From Pseudomonas fluorescens (lineage in GTDB: Bacteria > Pseudomonadota > Gammaproteobacteria > Pseudomonadales > Pseudomonadaceae), in the NCBI RefSeq assembly GCF_001902145.1, contig NZ_MRST01000024.1, positions 62,001-126,000 on the forward strand: 64,000 bases of DNA, in the 5' to 3' direction. How positions within the stretch are numbered: the first letter of the stretch is position 1; every line of letters begins with the position of its first letter. The position numbers were made by a program, and so were the translations under genes. The notes beneath the pieces are model-generated. The model had not been told where the DNA came from. It ran no database searches and was given only the letters and a program-made list of their open reading frames with translations. Positions 23,643 to 32,678 of the stretch are shown here, one piece after another.

Positions 23643-24269
23643 ATGCAGCCTGGAGATATTATTTTTTCTGTCAAACAAGATGACGACAGCGCAACGCGGG
23701 CGTTTATCAAAGCCGGTCAGTTGGTCAAGGCCAAGGTGTTCTCGCAGGACACGACGTACCTGAATGTGGTTCACCCAGCGATTGCGGTGAGCGACACGAT
23801 GGTGATCGAAAGTGTCGGCAGTGGCCTGGCTCTGACCGACCTGAGTCTAGAAAAGCCGCCGCGCTCGGCAATGGTATTTTCCTGCGTGGATATCGAGCTG
23901 GGCGAGGCGGCGACGGTGGCTGCCAAGCAGTTCTATTTCGACAAGATCGGCGGTGATATTCGGGGCCGCTACAGCGTGTGGAACGCGATGATCTCAGCCT
24001 TTCGGCGCTGGACTTCCGATACCAGCCTGGTGACGCGGATCAACGAGTCCATCGACATCGGCAGCGGGTCGTTTTGTTCGCAGTTCGCGGCCAACTGCTA
24101 TGAAGTCGGCAACCTCTACAACGAGGCCAATCTGCTACCGCCTCCGCCTGCCATTTTCCCCAACCAGCCCAGCGCCATAACGCCTGCGGAGTTGGCGACC
24201 TTCTGTGATTCCTCGCCGCACTTTTACTTTGCAGGTTTCTGGCAGGACAACGTTGAGGTGCGGCTTTAG
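23643..24269 (+). CDS. papain-like (NlpC/P60 or YiiX-type) protein of the R-body cluster
   Basis: A 208-residue protein from ATG 23643 after GAGGAGCG. QPGDIIFSV at the N-terminus, HPAIAVSDTMVIESVG in the middle and SGSFCSQFAANCYE near residue 140 recall the permuted papain fold (YiiX/NlpC-type), with a candidate catalytic Cys in FCSQF and a candidate His in HPAIAV. No signal peptide is seen, so it acts in the cytoplasm unless released by R-body extension. A lipid- or peptide-cleaving role linked with R-bodies is conceivable but unproved. Confidence 0.6.
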   Translation: MQPGDIIFSVKQDDDSATRAFIKAGQLVKAKVFSQDTTYLNVVHPAIAVSDTMVIESVGSGLALTDLSLEKPPRSAMVFSCVDIELGEAATVAAKQFYFDKIGGDIRGRYSVWNAMISAFRRWTSDTSLVTRINESIDIGSGSFCSQFAANCYEVGNLYNEANLLPPPPAIFPNQPSAITPAELATFCDSSPHFYFAGFWQDNVEVRL

Positions 24270-24309
24270 CGGGCGTGTCGCCGCCAAGGCATCCCCTGAG
24301 GAGGTCGAT

Positions 24310-24621
24310 ATGCAACCCTCGGTCCTGTCCACCGACGACCGCCAACGGCTCGAAGCAATGCTGCGCAACCCGCAGATCTTCGCCGGAACGCCACAAGCCA
24401 TCGTCGAAGAAACCCTCAAGCGCGCCACCCAGGTGCTTGAGCAATCGAAGGCCAACGAGCAAGCGCTGAAAACCGCCGCCGAGCAGCGTGAGGCTGCGCT
24501 GCGCCAAATGCTGAACGGCACGGCCTTGGGTAATGAGGCGCAACGCAAGGAAGTGCAGGCGCTGATCCAGGGTTTGATCACGCAGATTGAGGCGGCTTTG
24601 GGCCCGACTGCGAAACCTTGA
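24310..24621 (+). CDS. small coiled-coil protein of the R-body cluster
   Basis: A 103-residue protein from ATG 24310, chosen for the GAGGAGG site 7 bases upstream. It is almost wholly helical: LSTDDRQRLEAMLRNPQIF, then a heptad-like stretch EETLKRATQVLEQSKANEQA and EVQALIQGLITQIEAALG. No recognised family. It sits between the papain-like gene and the two long rebB genes in the same direction, so it is probably part of the same operon. Confidence 0.6.
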   Translation: MQPSVLSTDDRQRLEAMLRNPQIFAGTPQAIVEETLKRATQVLEQSKANEQALKTAAEQREAALRQMLNGTALGNEAQRKEVQALIQGLITQIEAALGPTAKP

Positions 24622-24704
24622 ATCACAACGGCTTCACAGCCCTTGTTTCGCAACGTTCATTGATGAACACGGAATGCACCGTGTACTAAATAAGGAAATT
24701 GATC

Positions 24705-25019
24705 ATGCCATTAGTCAACGAGCAAATTACCGACGCGGTCACCCAGACCAACGTCAAAGTGGTGGCCGAATCGCCAGCGATGGCGATGAGCACTATCTAT
24801 CAATCCATGGCGCAGGCCACAGCGATTCTGTTCCAGAACGCCGTGTCGGCCCAACAGCAGCAAAACACCCTGGCCCAGGCGGCCACCAACATGGGCGTGA
24901 TGCAGATCTACAGCGTCGATACCACCGCAGGTGCGGCGGCTACCGAGAAAGCCGCCCAGGGCGGCGTGTCGGATAACCTCACCAGCCTGTTGACCGTGCT
25001 CAAGTCGTTCCAGCCTTAA
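24705..25019 (+). CDS. RebB-family R-body protein (104 aa)
   Basis: Starts at ATG 24705 after AAGGAA (a TTG two codons upstream is less likely). It carries EQITDAVTQTNVKVVAESPA, then MSTIYQSMAQATAILFQNAV and a C-terminal extension with VMQIYSVDTTAGAAATEKAA. It differs at few positions from the next gene, showing a recent tandem duplication. R-body ribbons usually need more than one RebB paralogue of slightly different length. Confidence 0.88.
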   Translation: MPLVNEQITDAVTQTNVKVVAESPAMAMSTIYQSMAQATAILFQNAVSAQQQQNTLAQAATNMGVMQIYSVDTTAGAAATEKAAQGGVSDNLTSLLTVLKSFQP

Positions 25020-25069
25020 GCACTGAGCAATAACGGAAGTTGTTCTTTCTCAAACCAGGAGTTTCAACC

Positions 25070-25384
25070 ATGAGTACTGTCAGCCCGCAAATCACTGATG
25101 CCGTCACCCAGACCAACGTCAAGGTGGTTGCCGAATCCCCCGCGATGGCCATGAGCACGATCTACCAATCCATGGGCCAGGCCACGGCGATCCTGTTCCA
25201 GAACTCGGTCTCGGCTCAACAGCAGCAAAACACCCTGGCCCAGGCGGCCACCAACCAAGGCGTGATGCAGATCTACAGTGTCGACACTACCGCTGGCGCC
25301 GCCGCCACCGAAAAAGTCGCCCAAGGCGGCGTAGCCGACAACTTGACCAGCCTGCTGGCCGTGCTCAAGTCGTTCCAACCTTAA
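25070..25384 (+). CDS. RebB-family R-body protein (104 aa), tandem paralogue
   Basis: Starts at ATG 25070 after CAGGAG. About nine tenths of residues match the preceding RebB protein (PQITDAVTQTNVKVVAESPA; MSTIYQSMGQATAILFQNSV), with N-terminal differences and Gly/Ala or Asn/Gln exchanges. It is the last gene before the cluster terminator and, with its twin, is probably the main ribbon subunit. Confidence 0.88.
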   Translation: MSTVSPQITDAVTQTNVKVVAESPAMAMSTIYQSMGQATAILFQNSVSAQQQQNTLAQAATNQGVMQIYSVDTTAGAAATEKVAQGGVADNLTSLLAVLKSFQP

Positions 25385-25400
25385 GCTGCGAGGTCCCCAA

Positions 25401-25435
25401 CAGCCCCGGCGCCCACAAGGCTCCGGGGCTGTTTT
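25401..25435 (+). terminator. intrinsic terminator of the R-body operon
   Basis: Stem CAGCCCCGG/CCGGGGCTG with a 13-nt loop followed by TTTTCG, starting 17 bases after the rebB stop. Confidence 0.85.
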
Positions 25436-25680
25436 CGTGTGTGCGCTTGATCCGAAAGATGAACCAGATGCGCCATATTCGTTCTTTTTTTCGAACAGGC
25501 TATTGCCCTGCACCCCCATTGATCCTAGGATTCGTTTGAGATTTCAAACGCTCTGTCTCCCGTGCGCTCTTTTATTTCTTCCGCGCGCTGGGGCTGATTT
25601 CCCTGACGGCAGCCCACAAGGCGCCTTTCAACAACTCTAATTCGCTCCGCGTGCGCGCGGTGCTGTTAAGGAAAGCCGAC

Positions 25681-27123
25681 ATGCAGCTCAAAGATACCCA
25701 GTTGTTCCGCCAGCAAGCCTTTATCGATGGCGCTTGGGTCGATGCGGACAATGGTCAAACCATCAAGGTCAACAACCCGGCCACGGGCGAAATTCTCGGT
25801 ACCGTGCCGAAGATGGGTGCCGCGGAAACCCGCCGCGCCATCGAAGCCGCCGACAAGGCCCTGCCAGCCTGGCGTGCACTCACCGCCAAGGAGCGCGCCA
25901 ACAAGCTGCGCCGTTGGTTCGAACTGCTGATCGAAAACCAGGACGATCTCGGTCGCCTGATGACCCTCGAACAAGGCAAGCCGCTGGCCGAAGCCAAGGG
26001 CGAAATCGTCTACGCCGCATCCTTTATCGAGTGGTTCGCCGAAGAAGCCAAGCGCATCTACGGTGATGTGATCCCCGGCCACCAGCCCGACAAGCGCCTG
26101 ATCGTGATCAAGCAGCCAATCGGCGTGACCGCAGCCATCACCCCGTGGAACTTCCCCGCGGCGATGATCACCCGCAAAGCCGGCCCCGCCCTGGCCGCTG
26201 GTTGCACCATGGTGATCAAACCAGCTTCGCAAACCCCGTTCTCCGCCTTGGCCCTGGTTGAGCTGGCGCACCGCGCCGGTATCCCCAAAGGCGTGCTCAG
26301 TGTGGTCACCGGCAGCGCCGGCGACATCGGCGGCGAGCTGACCAGCAACCCCATCGTGCGTAAATTGTCCTTCACCGGCTCGACCGAAATTGGTCGCCAG
26401 CTGATGGCCGAATGCGCCAAGGACATCAAGAAAGTCTCCCTGGAGCTGGGCGGTAACGCACCGTTCATCGTGTTCGACGACGCCGACCTGGATAAGGCCG
26501 TCGAGGGCGCGATCATCTCCAAGTACCGCAACAACGGCCAGACCTGCGTCTGCGCCAACCGCCTGTACATTCAGGATTCGGTATACGACGCCTTCGCTGA
26601 AAAGCTCAAGGTGGCGGTGACCAAACTGAAGATCGGCAACGGTCTGGAAGACGGCACCACCACCGGCCCGCTGATCGACGAAAAAGCCGTGGCCAAGGTG
26701 CAGGAACATATCGCTGATGCCCTGAGCAAAGGCGCCAAGTTGTTGGCCGGTGGCAAGGTGATGGAAGGCAACTTCTTCGAGCCGACCATCCTGGTCGACG
26801 TGCCGAAAAACGCCGCCGTGGCCAAGGAAGAAACCTTCGGCCCGCTGGCGCCGCTGTTCCGCTTCAAAGACGAAGCCGAAGTGATCGCCATGTCCAACGA
26901 CACCGAGTTCGGCCTGGCCTCCTACTTTTATGCCCGCGACCTGGGCCGTGTGTTCCGTGTGGCTGAAGCCCTGGAATACGGTATGGTCGGCGTCAACACC
27001 GGGTTGATCTCCAACGAAGTGGCGCCGTTTGGCGGCATCAAGGCCTCGGGCCTGGGCCGTGAAGGCTCCAAGTACGGGATCGAGGATTACCTGGAAATCA
27101 AATACCTCTGCCTGGGTATCTAA
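25681..27123 (+). CDS. gabD: NADP-dependent succinate-semialdehyde dehydrogenase
   Basis: A 480-residue aldehyde dehydrogenase that oxidises succinate semialdehyde to succinate, the last step of GABA degradation. ATG 25681 follows AAGGAA. Visible catalytic features are TPWNFP, FTGSTEIGRQL, Glu in SLELGGNAPFIVFDDADLD and Cys in NNGQTCVCANRLY; the end EDYLEIKYLCLGI is typical of GabD. The gabT gene follows 177 bp downstream on the same strand. The 245 bases upstream, after the reb terminator, are relatively AT-rich and probably hold the promoter; I see no clear sigma54 site. Confidence 0.95.
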   Translation: MQLKDTQLFRQQAFIDGAWVDADNGQTIKVNNPATGEILGTVPKMGAAETRRAIEAADKALPAWRALTAKERANKLRRWFELLIENQDDLGRLMTLEQGKPLAEAKGEIVYAASFIEWFAEEAKRIYGDVIPGHQPDKRLIVIKQPIGVTAAITPWNFPAAMITRKAGPALAAGCTMVIKPASQTPFSALALVELAHRAGIPKGVLSVVTGSAGDIGGELTSNPIVRKLSFTGSTEIGRQLMAECAKDIKKVSLELGGNAPFIVFDDADLDKAVEGAIISKYRNNGQTCVCANRLYIQDSVYDAFAEKLKVAVTKLKIGNGLEDGTTTGPLIDEKAVAKVQEHIADALSKGAKLLAGGKVMEGNFFEPTILVDVPKNAAVAKEETFGPLAPLFRFKDEAEVIAMSNDTEFGLASYFYARDLGRVFRVAEALEYGMVGVNTGLISNEVAPFGGIKASGLGREGSKYGIEDYLEIKYLCLGI

Positions 27124-27300
27124 GGCTCGGGATTGCAGTAAACGCAGAGGGCACGAGAGCGCTGTCCCTTTGCGTGTTTCACATGGTTATTCGCAGTGGC
27201 CGGGAAAGCTGTGGCAGTCGATCATCGCATGCTGCCGTAGTTGCCTCCCCGCCACCTATCCTTGAGCCACGCCGCCCGATGAGCGGCGAATGAGGACTTT

Positions 27301-28578
27301 ATGAGCAAGACTAACGCTTCCCTGATGAAACGCCGCGAAGCCGCTGTACCGCGCGGTGTTGGCCAGATTCACCCGATCTTCGCCGAGTCGGCGAAGAACG
27401 CCACCGTGACCGACGTTGAAGGTCGCGAGTTCATCGATTTCGCCGGTGGTATCGCCGTGCTCAACACCGGCCACGTGCACCCGAAAATCATCGCGGCCGT
27501 GACCGAGCAACTCAACAAGCTGACCCACACCTGCTTTCAGGTATTGGCCTACGAGCCCTACGTAGAAGTGTGCGAAAAAGTCGCCGCCAAGGTGCCGGGT
27601 GATTTCGCCAAGAAAACCCTGCTGGTCACCACCGGTTCCGAAGCGGTAGAAAACGCCGTGAAAATCGCCCGCGCCGCCACGGGCCGTGCTGGTGTGATCG
27701 CCTTCACCGGTGCTTACCACGGCCGCACCATGATGACCCTGGGCCTTACCGGTAAGGTCGTGCCTTACTCGGCCGGCATGGGCCTGATGCCAGGCGGTGT
27801 ATTCCGTGCGCTGTACCCCAACGAACTGCACGGTGTGAGCGTTGACGACTCCATCGCCAGCATCGAGCGCATCTTCAAAAACGATGCCGAGCCGCGTGAT
27901 ATCGCCGCCATCATCATCGAACCGGTGCAGGGCGAGGGCGGTTTCTACGTTGCGCCGAAAGCCTTCATGAAGCGCTTGCGCGAACTGTGCGACAAGCACG
28001 GCATCCTGCTGATTGCCGACGAAGTGCAAACCGGTGCCGGCCGTACCGGTACCTTCTTCGCCATGGAACAGATGGGCGTTGCCGCCGACCTGACCACCTT
28101 CGCCAAATCCATCGCGGGCGGCTTCCCGCTGGCCGGTGTGTGCGGCAAGGCCGAGTACATGGACGCGATCGCCCCAGGTGGCCTCGGCGGCACCTATGCC
28201 GGTAGCCCGATTGCCTGCGCAGCAGCCCTGGCCGTGATGGAAGTGTTCGAAGAAGAGCACCTGCTGGACCGCTGCAAGGCCGTGGGCGAGCGCCTGGTGA
28301 CTGGTCTCAAGGCCATCCAGGCCAAGTACCCGGTGATCGGCGAAGTGCGTGCCCTGGGCGCGATGATCGCGGTCGAGCTGTTCGAAGACGGCGACACCCA
28401 CAAGCCAAACGCTGCCGCCGTTGCCTCCGTGGTGGCCAAGGCACGTGACAAGGGCCTGATCCTGCTGTCCTGCGGTACCTACGGCAACGTATTGCGCGTA
28501 CTGGTGCCCCTGACCTCGCCGGACGAGCAATTGGACAAGGGCTTGGCGATCATCGAAGAGTGCTTCTCCGAACTCTGA
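27301..28578 (+). CDS. gabT: 4-aminobutyrate aminotransferase
   Basis: A 425-residue class III aminotransferase that transfers the amino group of GABA to 2-oxoglutarate, yielding the semialdehyde used by GabD. Motifs include TTGSEAVENAVKIARAATGR, AYHGRTMMTLGLTGK, EPVQGEGGF, LIADEVQTGAGRTG and the PLP lysine in TTFAKSIAGGFPLAG. Full family length. The ribosome site is GAATGAGGAC just upstream. It forms the GABA catabolic pair with gabD. Confidence 0.95.
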   Translation: MSKTNASLMKRREAAVPRGVGQIHPIFAESAKNATVTDVEGREFIDFAGGIAVLNTGHVHPKIIAAVTEQLNKLTHTCFQVLAYEPYVEVCEKVAAKVPGDFAKKTLLVTTGSEAVENAVKIARAATGRAGVIAFTGAYHGRTMMTLGLTGKVVPYSAGMGLMPGGVFRALYPNELHGVSVDDSIASIERIFKNDAEPRDIAAIIIEPVQGEGGFYVAPKAFMKRLRELCDKHGILLIADEVQTGAGRTGTFFAMEQMGVAADLTTFAKSIAGGFPLAGVCGKAEYMDAIAPGGLGGTYAGSPIACAAALAVMEVFEEEHLLDRCKAVGERLVTGLKAIQAKYPVIGEVRALGAMIAVELFEDGDTHKPNAAAVASVVAKARDKGLILLSCGTYGNVLRVLVPLTSPDEQLDKGLAIIEECFSEL

Positions 28579-28586
28579 CACGCCCC

Positions 28587-28685
28587 TGTAGGAGCGAGCT
28601 TGCTCGCGAAAAAACCCCAGGCACCGCGTTTCAAAGGCTGCCCGCGTTTTCGTTGACGACCTTCGCGAGCAAGCTCGCTCCTACA
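28587..28685 (+). repeat. REP doublet
   Basis: Arms TGTAGGAGCGAGCTTGCTCG and CGAGCAAGCTCGCTCCTACA surround ~60 bp, immediately after gabT. Confidence 0.8.
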
Positions 28686-28700
28686 AAAAGAAAAAGCAAA

Positions 28701-28723
28701 AAAACCGCTTCGGCGGTTTTTTT
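28701..28723 (+). terminator. intrinsic terminator after gabT
   Basis: AAAACCGC-TTCG-GCGGTTTT followed by TTT, with a stable UUCG tetraloop. Confidence 0.85.
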
Positions 28724-28792
28724 GTATCTGCTTCATTGTACGCACGCGCCTGCATTGTCTAAGGTGCAAGCATTGCCGATGGAGCGTGCTGG

Positions 28793-29995
28793 ATGACTGC
28801 TGTTGATTTACCCGCTGTACCCCGAGTGTTAATCGCCGAAGCAGACCCTTGGTCGCGGGACCTGCTCAAGCAAGTGCTGTTGAATGTGCGCTGTGACGCA
28901 CGGCTGGATGTGTGCGCCGATGGGCAGCACGCCGCCACGCTGTTGGGCGAAAAAACCTATGACCTGATCCTGGCAGATTGGGAGCTGCCGGGCGTGGATG
29001 GCCTGAGCCTGCTGCGCAGCGTGCGCCAGAAGCGCCGTTCGCTGCCGTTTATCTTGCTGAGCAGTCGCAACGACAGCGCCAGCGTGCGCGAAGCCTTGCC
29101 CCTGGCGCCCACCGCCTACCTGACCCGCCCGCTGAACATGGAAAGCCTGACCCAGCGCTTGCAAGACCTGCTGCTCAACGAAGGCGAAAGCGTGTACTGC
29201 GAGATCCCGCCGTTGGCGCCGGGAATGACCCTGCCAGCCTTCCTGGAGCGGCGCCGCGAGGTTTGCGATGGCGCGCCGCTACGCGTGGATGTGAAAGCCG
29301 CCGTTCAACGCAGCCTGGGCCCCGAAGGCCTGGACCTCAAGCAGCTGGAAGCGCTGGTGCACAGCGACCCGCAAATCACCGCCGTACTGATCGCCGCCGC
29401 CAACAGCGCCGGCTACCACGGCACGCCGGTGCAGACCCTGCCAGAGGCCCTGCATAAGTTGGTGCCCGGCCAGAGCATGAACCTCATCCTGGGCCTGGCG
29501 CTCAAGCACAACGTGGTACTGGGTGACCCAGGGCTGGTGGCCTACGCCGAGCGGCACTGGCAACTGTCCCAGGACAGCGCCGACTACGCCCGACGCCTGG
29601 CGCGCATGCTGGAGCTCGATCACCAGCGCTGCTACAGCGCCTGCATCCTGCATCGCTTGGGCGACCTGGCCTTGTTGCGCTGCCTGGAAGACTGGCGCCA
29701 GGGCGGCGGCGCCCTGGATGACGAAGCCATAGGCGAATCCCTCGACGCCTTTGGCGCCGCCTACGGCTCGGCATTGCGCACGCGTTGGCGCTTGCCCCTG
29801 GAGTTGCGGCAGTTGATCGCGGGGATCTATTCACTTGAAGGCGGGGTGTATTCGCGCGAAGCCCTGGTGGTGAACCTGGCGGTGCAAATGGCGCGGCTGA
29901 CCGAGCATGAAGGGCTGGAAGAACTGGCGGGCGGCAAGACCGCGCGGCTGCTCAAGGTAGGCTTGCCGGAACTGACCCGAGTGCGCAAAACCTGA
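28793..29995 (+). CDS. response regulator with HDOD output domain
   Basis: A 400-residue protein. Residues 10-130 form a receiver domain: phospho-acceptor Asp62 in ILADWELPGVDG, with LLSSRND at about 90; the usual conserved Lys is Arg112 (YLTRPL). The rest is an HDOD domain (LKQLEALVHSDPQITAVLIA, NSAGYHGTPVQTLPEAL, LHRLGDLALL), a signalling module without the metal-binding HD residues. HDOD proteins act in stress and c-di-GMP signalling. Start ATG 28793 lies after GGAGCG. No histidine kinase is adjacent. Confidence 0.85.
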   Translation: MTAVDLPAVPRVLIAEADPWSRDLLKQVLLNVRCDARLDVCADGQHAATLLGEKTYDLILADWELPGVDGLSLLRSVRQKRRSLPFILLSSRNDSASVREALPLAPTAYLTRPLNMESLTQRLQDLLLNEGESVYCEIPPLAPGMTLPAFLERRREVCDGAPLRVDVKAAVQRSLGPEGLDLKQLEALVHSDPQITAVLIAAANSAGYHGTPVQTLPEALHKLVPGQSMNLILGLALKHNVVLGDPGLVAYAERHWQLSQDSADYARRLARMLELDHQRCYSACILHRLGDLALLRCLEDWRQGGGALDDEAIGESLDAFGAAYGSALRTRWRLPLELRQLIAGIYSLEGGVYSREALVVNLAVQMARLTEHEGLEELAGGKTARLLKVGLPELTRVRKT

Positions 29996-30012
29996 AGCAC
30001 ACACCGAACGCA

Positions 30013-30113
30013 TGTAGGAGCGAGCTCGCTCGCGAAAAAACGTCAACGATAACGCGGGCTTCCTGAATGAACGCGGCGTCGATGAGTTTTTCGCGAGCAA
30101 GCTCGCTCCTACA
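30013..30113 (+). repeat. REP doublet
   Basis: Arms TGTAGGAGCGAGCTCGCTCG and GCGAGCAAGCTCGCTCCTAC, between two convergent genes. Confidence 0.8.
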
Positions 30114-30137
30114 AAAAGGCATAAATGCCAAGCGGTG

Positions 30138-31139
30138 TTAACCGGCGATAACGCGGTTTTTACCTTGGCGCTTGGCCTCGTACATCGCCGCATCCGCTCG
30201 CGCAAACAGGCTGTCGAGGGTGGAGTCATCTTCGCGCAGGCCGGCCAGGCCCTGGCTGACGGTCACATTGAATTCATGCCCCTCATAGCTGAACACCAAT
30301 GCCTGGATTTCCTTGCCCAACCGCTCGGCAACCTGCAGGGCCATCTCCGGTGGGCAACCCGGCAGGACGGCGGCAAATTCTTCGCCGCCAACGCGCCCGA
30401 ACAGGTCGCCACGGCGCAGTACCCCACGACCGCTCTCCGCGATGCGCCGCAGCACCTGGTCGCCCTCCAGGTGGCCGTAGGTGTCGTTGATGTCTTTGAA
30501 ATCATCAATGTCCAGCAACAGGAACGCCAGCGGGGTGCCCTGCGCGCAGGCATGGTCGAACGCCTGGTTGGCGAGTTCGAAGAAGTGTCGGCGGTTGCTG
30601 CTTTGGGTCAGTACGTCGGTGGTGGCGAGACGATGCAGTTCCAGCTCGAGTTGCTTCTTTTCGGTGATGTCTTCGGCGATGCCGACCACGATCAGCGCTT
30701 CACCGGGCACCACCTGCTGGTTGATGTAGCACTTGTCGCTCAACCAGCGGATCTGCCCGTCAGCGGTGATGATGCGGTACTCGCGGTCCTCCACGGCGCC
30801 CTGTTCCAGCACACGGGCCAGGCTGTGTTCGGCATAGTCGAGGTCTTCGGGGTGGACGCTGTTGCGCCATTCCCGGTGGTCGGCCAGCAGCAGGCCGGCG
30901 GAGCGGCCAAACAGGCGCTCGTACGCCGGGCTCACATACAGCACGCGGCGTGTTTCCCAATCGATGGCCCAGAGCACGGCGTTCACGCTGACCAGCAGGG
31001 AACTGAGCAGTTGCTCACGCTCACTCAGCCGCTCGACTTCACCTTGAGCATGCATAAGCGCCAACAGGGTCGCCGCCGCGGCCGGGCGCGGCGGCTCTGC
31101 GGTGGGCACATCGGGCAGGCTGGGCTGTTCGTGAACCAT
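30138..31139 (-). CDS. PAS-GGDEF diguanylate cyclase
   Basis: A 333-residue soluble protein from ATG 31139 (AGAGAG site); the frame stays open to 31175. A Pro/Ala-rich start and a short coiled-coil (EVERLSEREQLL) precede one PAS domain (VLWAIDWETRRVLYVSPAYE to VVGIAEDITEKKQLE). The GGDEF domain has DVLTQSSNRRHFFELA, LDIDDFKDINDTYGH and the active-site GGEEF. An inhibitory RxxD site (RRGD) lies five residues before GGEEF, so synthesis of c-di-GMP should be feedback-inhibited. No membrane segments. Confidence 0.9.
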   Translation of the reverse strand: MVHEQPSLPDVPTAEPPRPAAAATLLALMHAQGEVERLSEREQLLSSLLVSVNAVLWAIDWETRRVLYVSPAYERLFGRSAGLLLADHREWRNSVHPEDLDYAEHSLARVLEQGAVEDREYRIITADGQIRWLSDKCYINQQVVPGEALIVVGIAEDITEKKQLELELHRLATTDVLTQSSNRRHFFELANQAFDHACAQGTPLAFLLLDIDDFKDINDTYGHLEGDQVLRRIAESGRGVLRRGDLFGRVGGEEFAAVLPGCPPEMALQVAERLGKEIQALVFSYEGHEFNVTVSQGLAGLREDDSTLDSLFARADAAMYEAKRQGKNRVIAG

Positions 31140-31327
31140 CGGTACAACTCTCTCTGGGCGCGCCGCAGGGTGCAAAAGCGGTCACTACAAGGGGTCACCA
31201 TGATGGCGAAGTGTTCTTTGAGAGAGGGGAATTGCGGTGAAGTTCCGTGATCGGCGTGGATTGACGGTGCCCGGAAAATGGCGCCAGAAAGCCAGTGCGT
31301 GGGAGGGCGAGCCCTCCCACGACGCTC

Positions 31328-32512
31328 TCAGACCGCTGTAGGACGCAGCGAGTAAGTCTTCAACTGGTGGGCAAAATCGCGCAGGGATTGGATGCCACTG
31401 GCCTCGGCTTCATGCACCCATTCCTTGATCGCGGCCAGCATGTCGTGGCCGTTGGAACTGGTCTTGAGCCAGATCTGCTGCAGCGCCAGGCGCTTTTCGT
31501 AGATCACGGTGAGGGCATGGCTGTGTTCCAGCATGCTCTGGATGCGCAAGTGGTGGCGGTCTTCCAGCAGGCTGGTTTCCCGCGACAGCAGGCGCTTGGC
31601 GCGGTGGAACTGGTGGCGTACCGAATGATCGACCTTCTCCAGCTCCTGCTTGACCAGCGGGCCAATCACCAACTTGCGGTATTGGGCCATGATCTGGAAA
31701 CGGTTGTTGAGGATCGCCATGGCCGTGTCCATGTCCAGGTGGCCTTTGCCTTCCACCCGGTGGGCGATGGGCGCTACACGCTGAACCTTGGCCAGGCGCA
31801 GGAAGCTGAATACCTTGATCCAGGCCCAGCCCAGGTCGAACTCCCACTTCTTCACCGACAGCTTGGCCGAGTTAGGGTAGGTGTGGTGGTTGTTGTGCAG
31901 CTCTTCGCCGCCGACGATGATGCCCCACGGCACCAGGTTGGTGGCGGCGTCACGGCATTCGAAGTTGCGATAGCCCACGGCATGCCCCAGGCCATTGATC
32001 ACGCCGGCGGCCCAGAACGGGATCCACATCATCTGGATCGCCCAGATGGTGATACCGATGGTGCCGAACAGCAGCAGGTCGATCATGCCCATGAGCGCCA
32101 CGCCCAACAGCGGGTAGCGCGTGTAGAGATTGCGCTCGATCCAGTCGTCCGGGCAGTTCTTGCCGTAGATGCGCAGGGTCTCGGGGTTTTCCGCCTCGGC
32201 GCGGTACAGCTCGGCACCTTTGCGCAGCACGGTGGACAGGCCCTTGATCACCGGGCTGTGCGGGTCATCGACGGTTTCGCACTTGGCGTGGTGCTTGCGG
32301 TGGATGGCGGTCCACTCGCGGGTGTTCTGCGCCGTGGTCAGCCACAGCCAGAAGCGGAAGAAGTGTTTCAGGCCGGCATTGAGCTCGAGCGAGCGATGGG
32401 CCGAATAACGGTGCAGATAGACAGTGACCCCAATAATGGTCACGTGGGTCATCAACAGCGTGACTGCCACCAGTTGCCAGGCGGACAGATCAAGAAAACC
32501 GTTGTACCACAT
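31328..32512 (-). CDS. desA: delta-9 fatty acid desaturase
   Basis: A 394-residue membrane enzyme introducing a double bond into acyl chains. The three di-iron histidine boxes are present: HRYSAH (about 34-39), HRKHH (about 71-75) and HNNHH in EELHNNHHTYPN. Two hydrophobic regions (about 10-30 and 130-165) give the usual topology. The C-terminal ~150 residues are a long helical extension, as in Pseudomonas desaturases of this type. It is divergent from the GGDEF-EAL gene, as in P. aeruginosa next to the oscA-sbp-cys block, which supports desA over desB; the exact substrate (phospholipid or acyl-CoA) is inferred. Confidence 0.8.
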   Translation of the reverse strand: MWYNGFLDLSAWQLVAVTLLMTHVTIIGVTVYLHRYSAHRSLELNAGLKHFFRFWLWLTTAQNTREWTAIHRKHHAKCETVDDPHSPVIKGLSTVLRKGAELYRAEAENPETLRIYGKNCPDDWIERNLYTRYPLLGVALMGMIDLLLFGTIGITIWAIQMMWIPFWAAGVINGLGHAVGYRNFECRDAATNLVPWGIIVGGEELHNNHHTYPNSAKLSVKKWEFDLGWAWIKVFSFLRLAKVQRVAPIAHRVEGKGHLDMDTAMAILNNRFQIMAQYRKLVIGPLVKQELEKVDHSVRHQFHRAKRLLSRETSLLEDRHHLRIQSMLEHSHALTVIYEKRLALQQIWLKTSSNGHDMLAAIKEWVHEAEASGIQSLRDFAHQLKTYSLRPTAV

Positions 32513-32678
32513 AGGCTGTATGGCCCTCAGATAAAGAAAAAAACAGCACCCGCATTATCACTTCCTTTGCAGATAAAACCAGTCACCGTTTCAGATAAGA
32601 CTTACAAAGTGTTTCCTATTCTATAATCCTGATCCTTTGTAGGGCGATTCTGGTTATTTAGTAAGGATTACTAAGCAT

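Noticed and set aside
31295-32626. Plus-strand frame of 443 codons
   Set aside because: It is antisense to the desaturase, whose three histidine boxes and length are convincing; the plus frame shows no domain.
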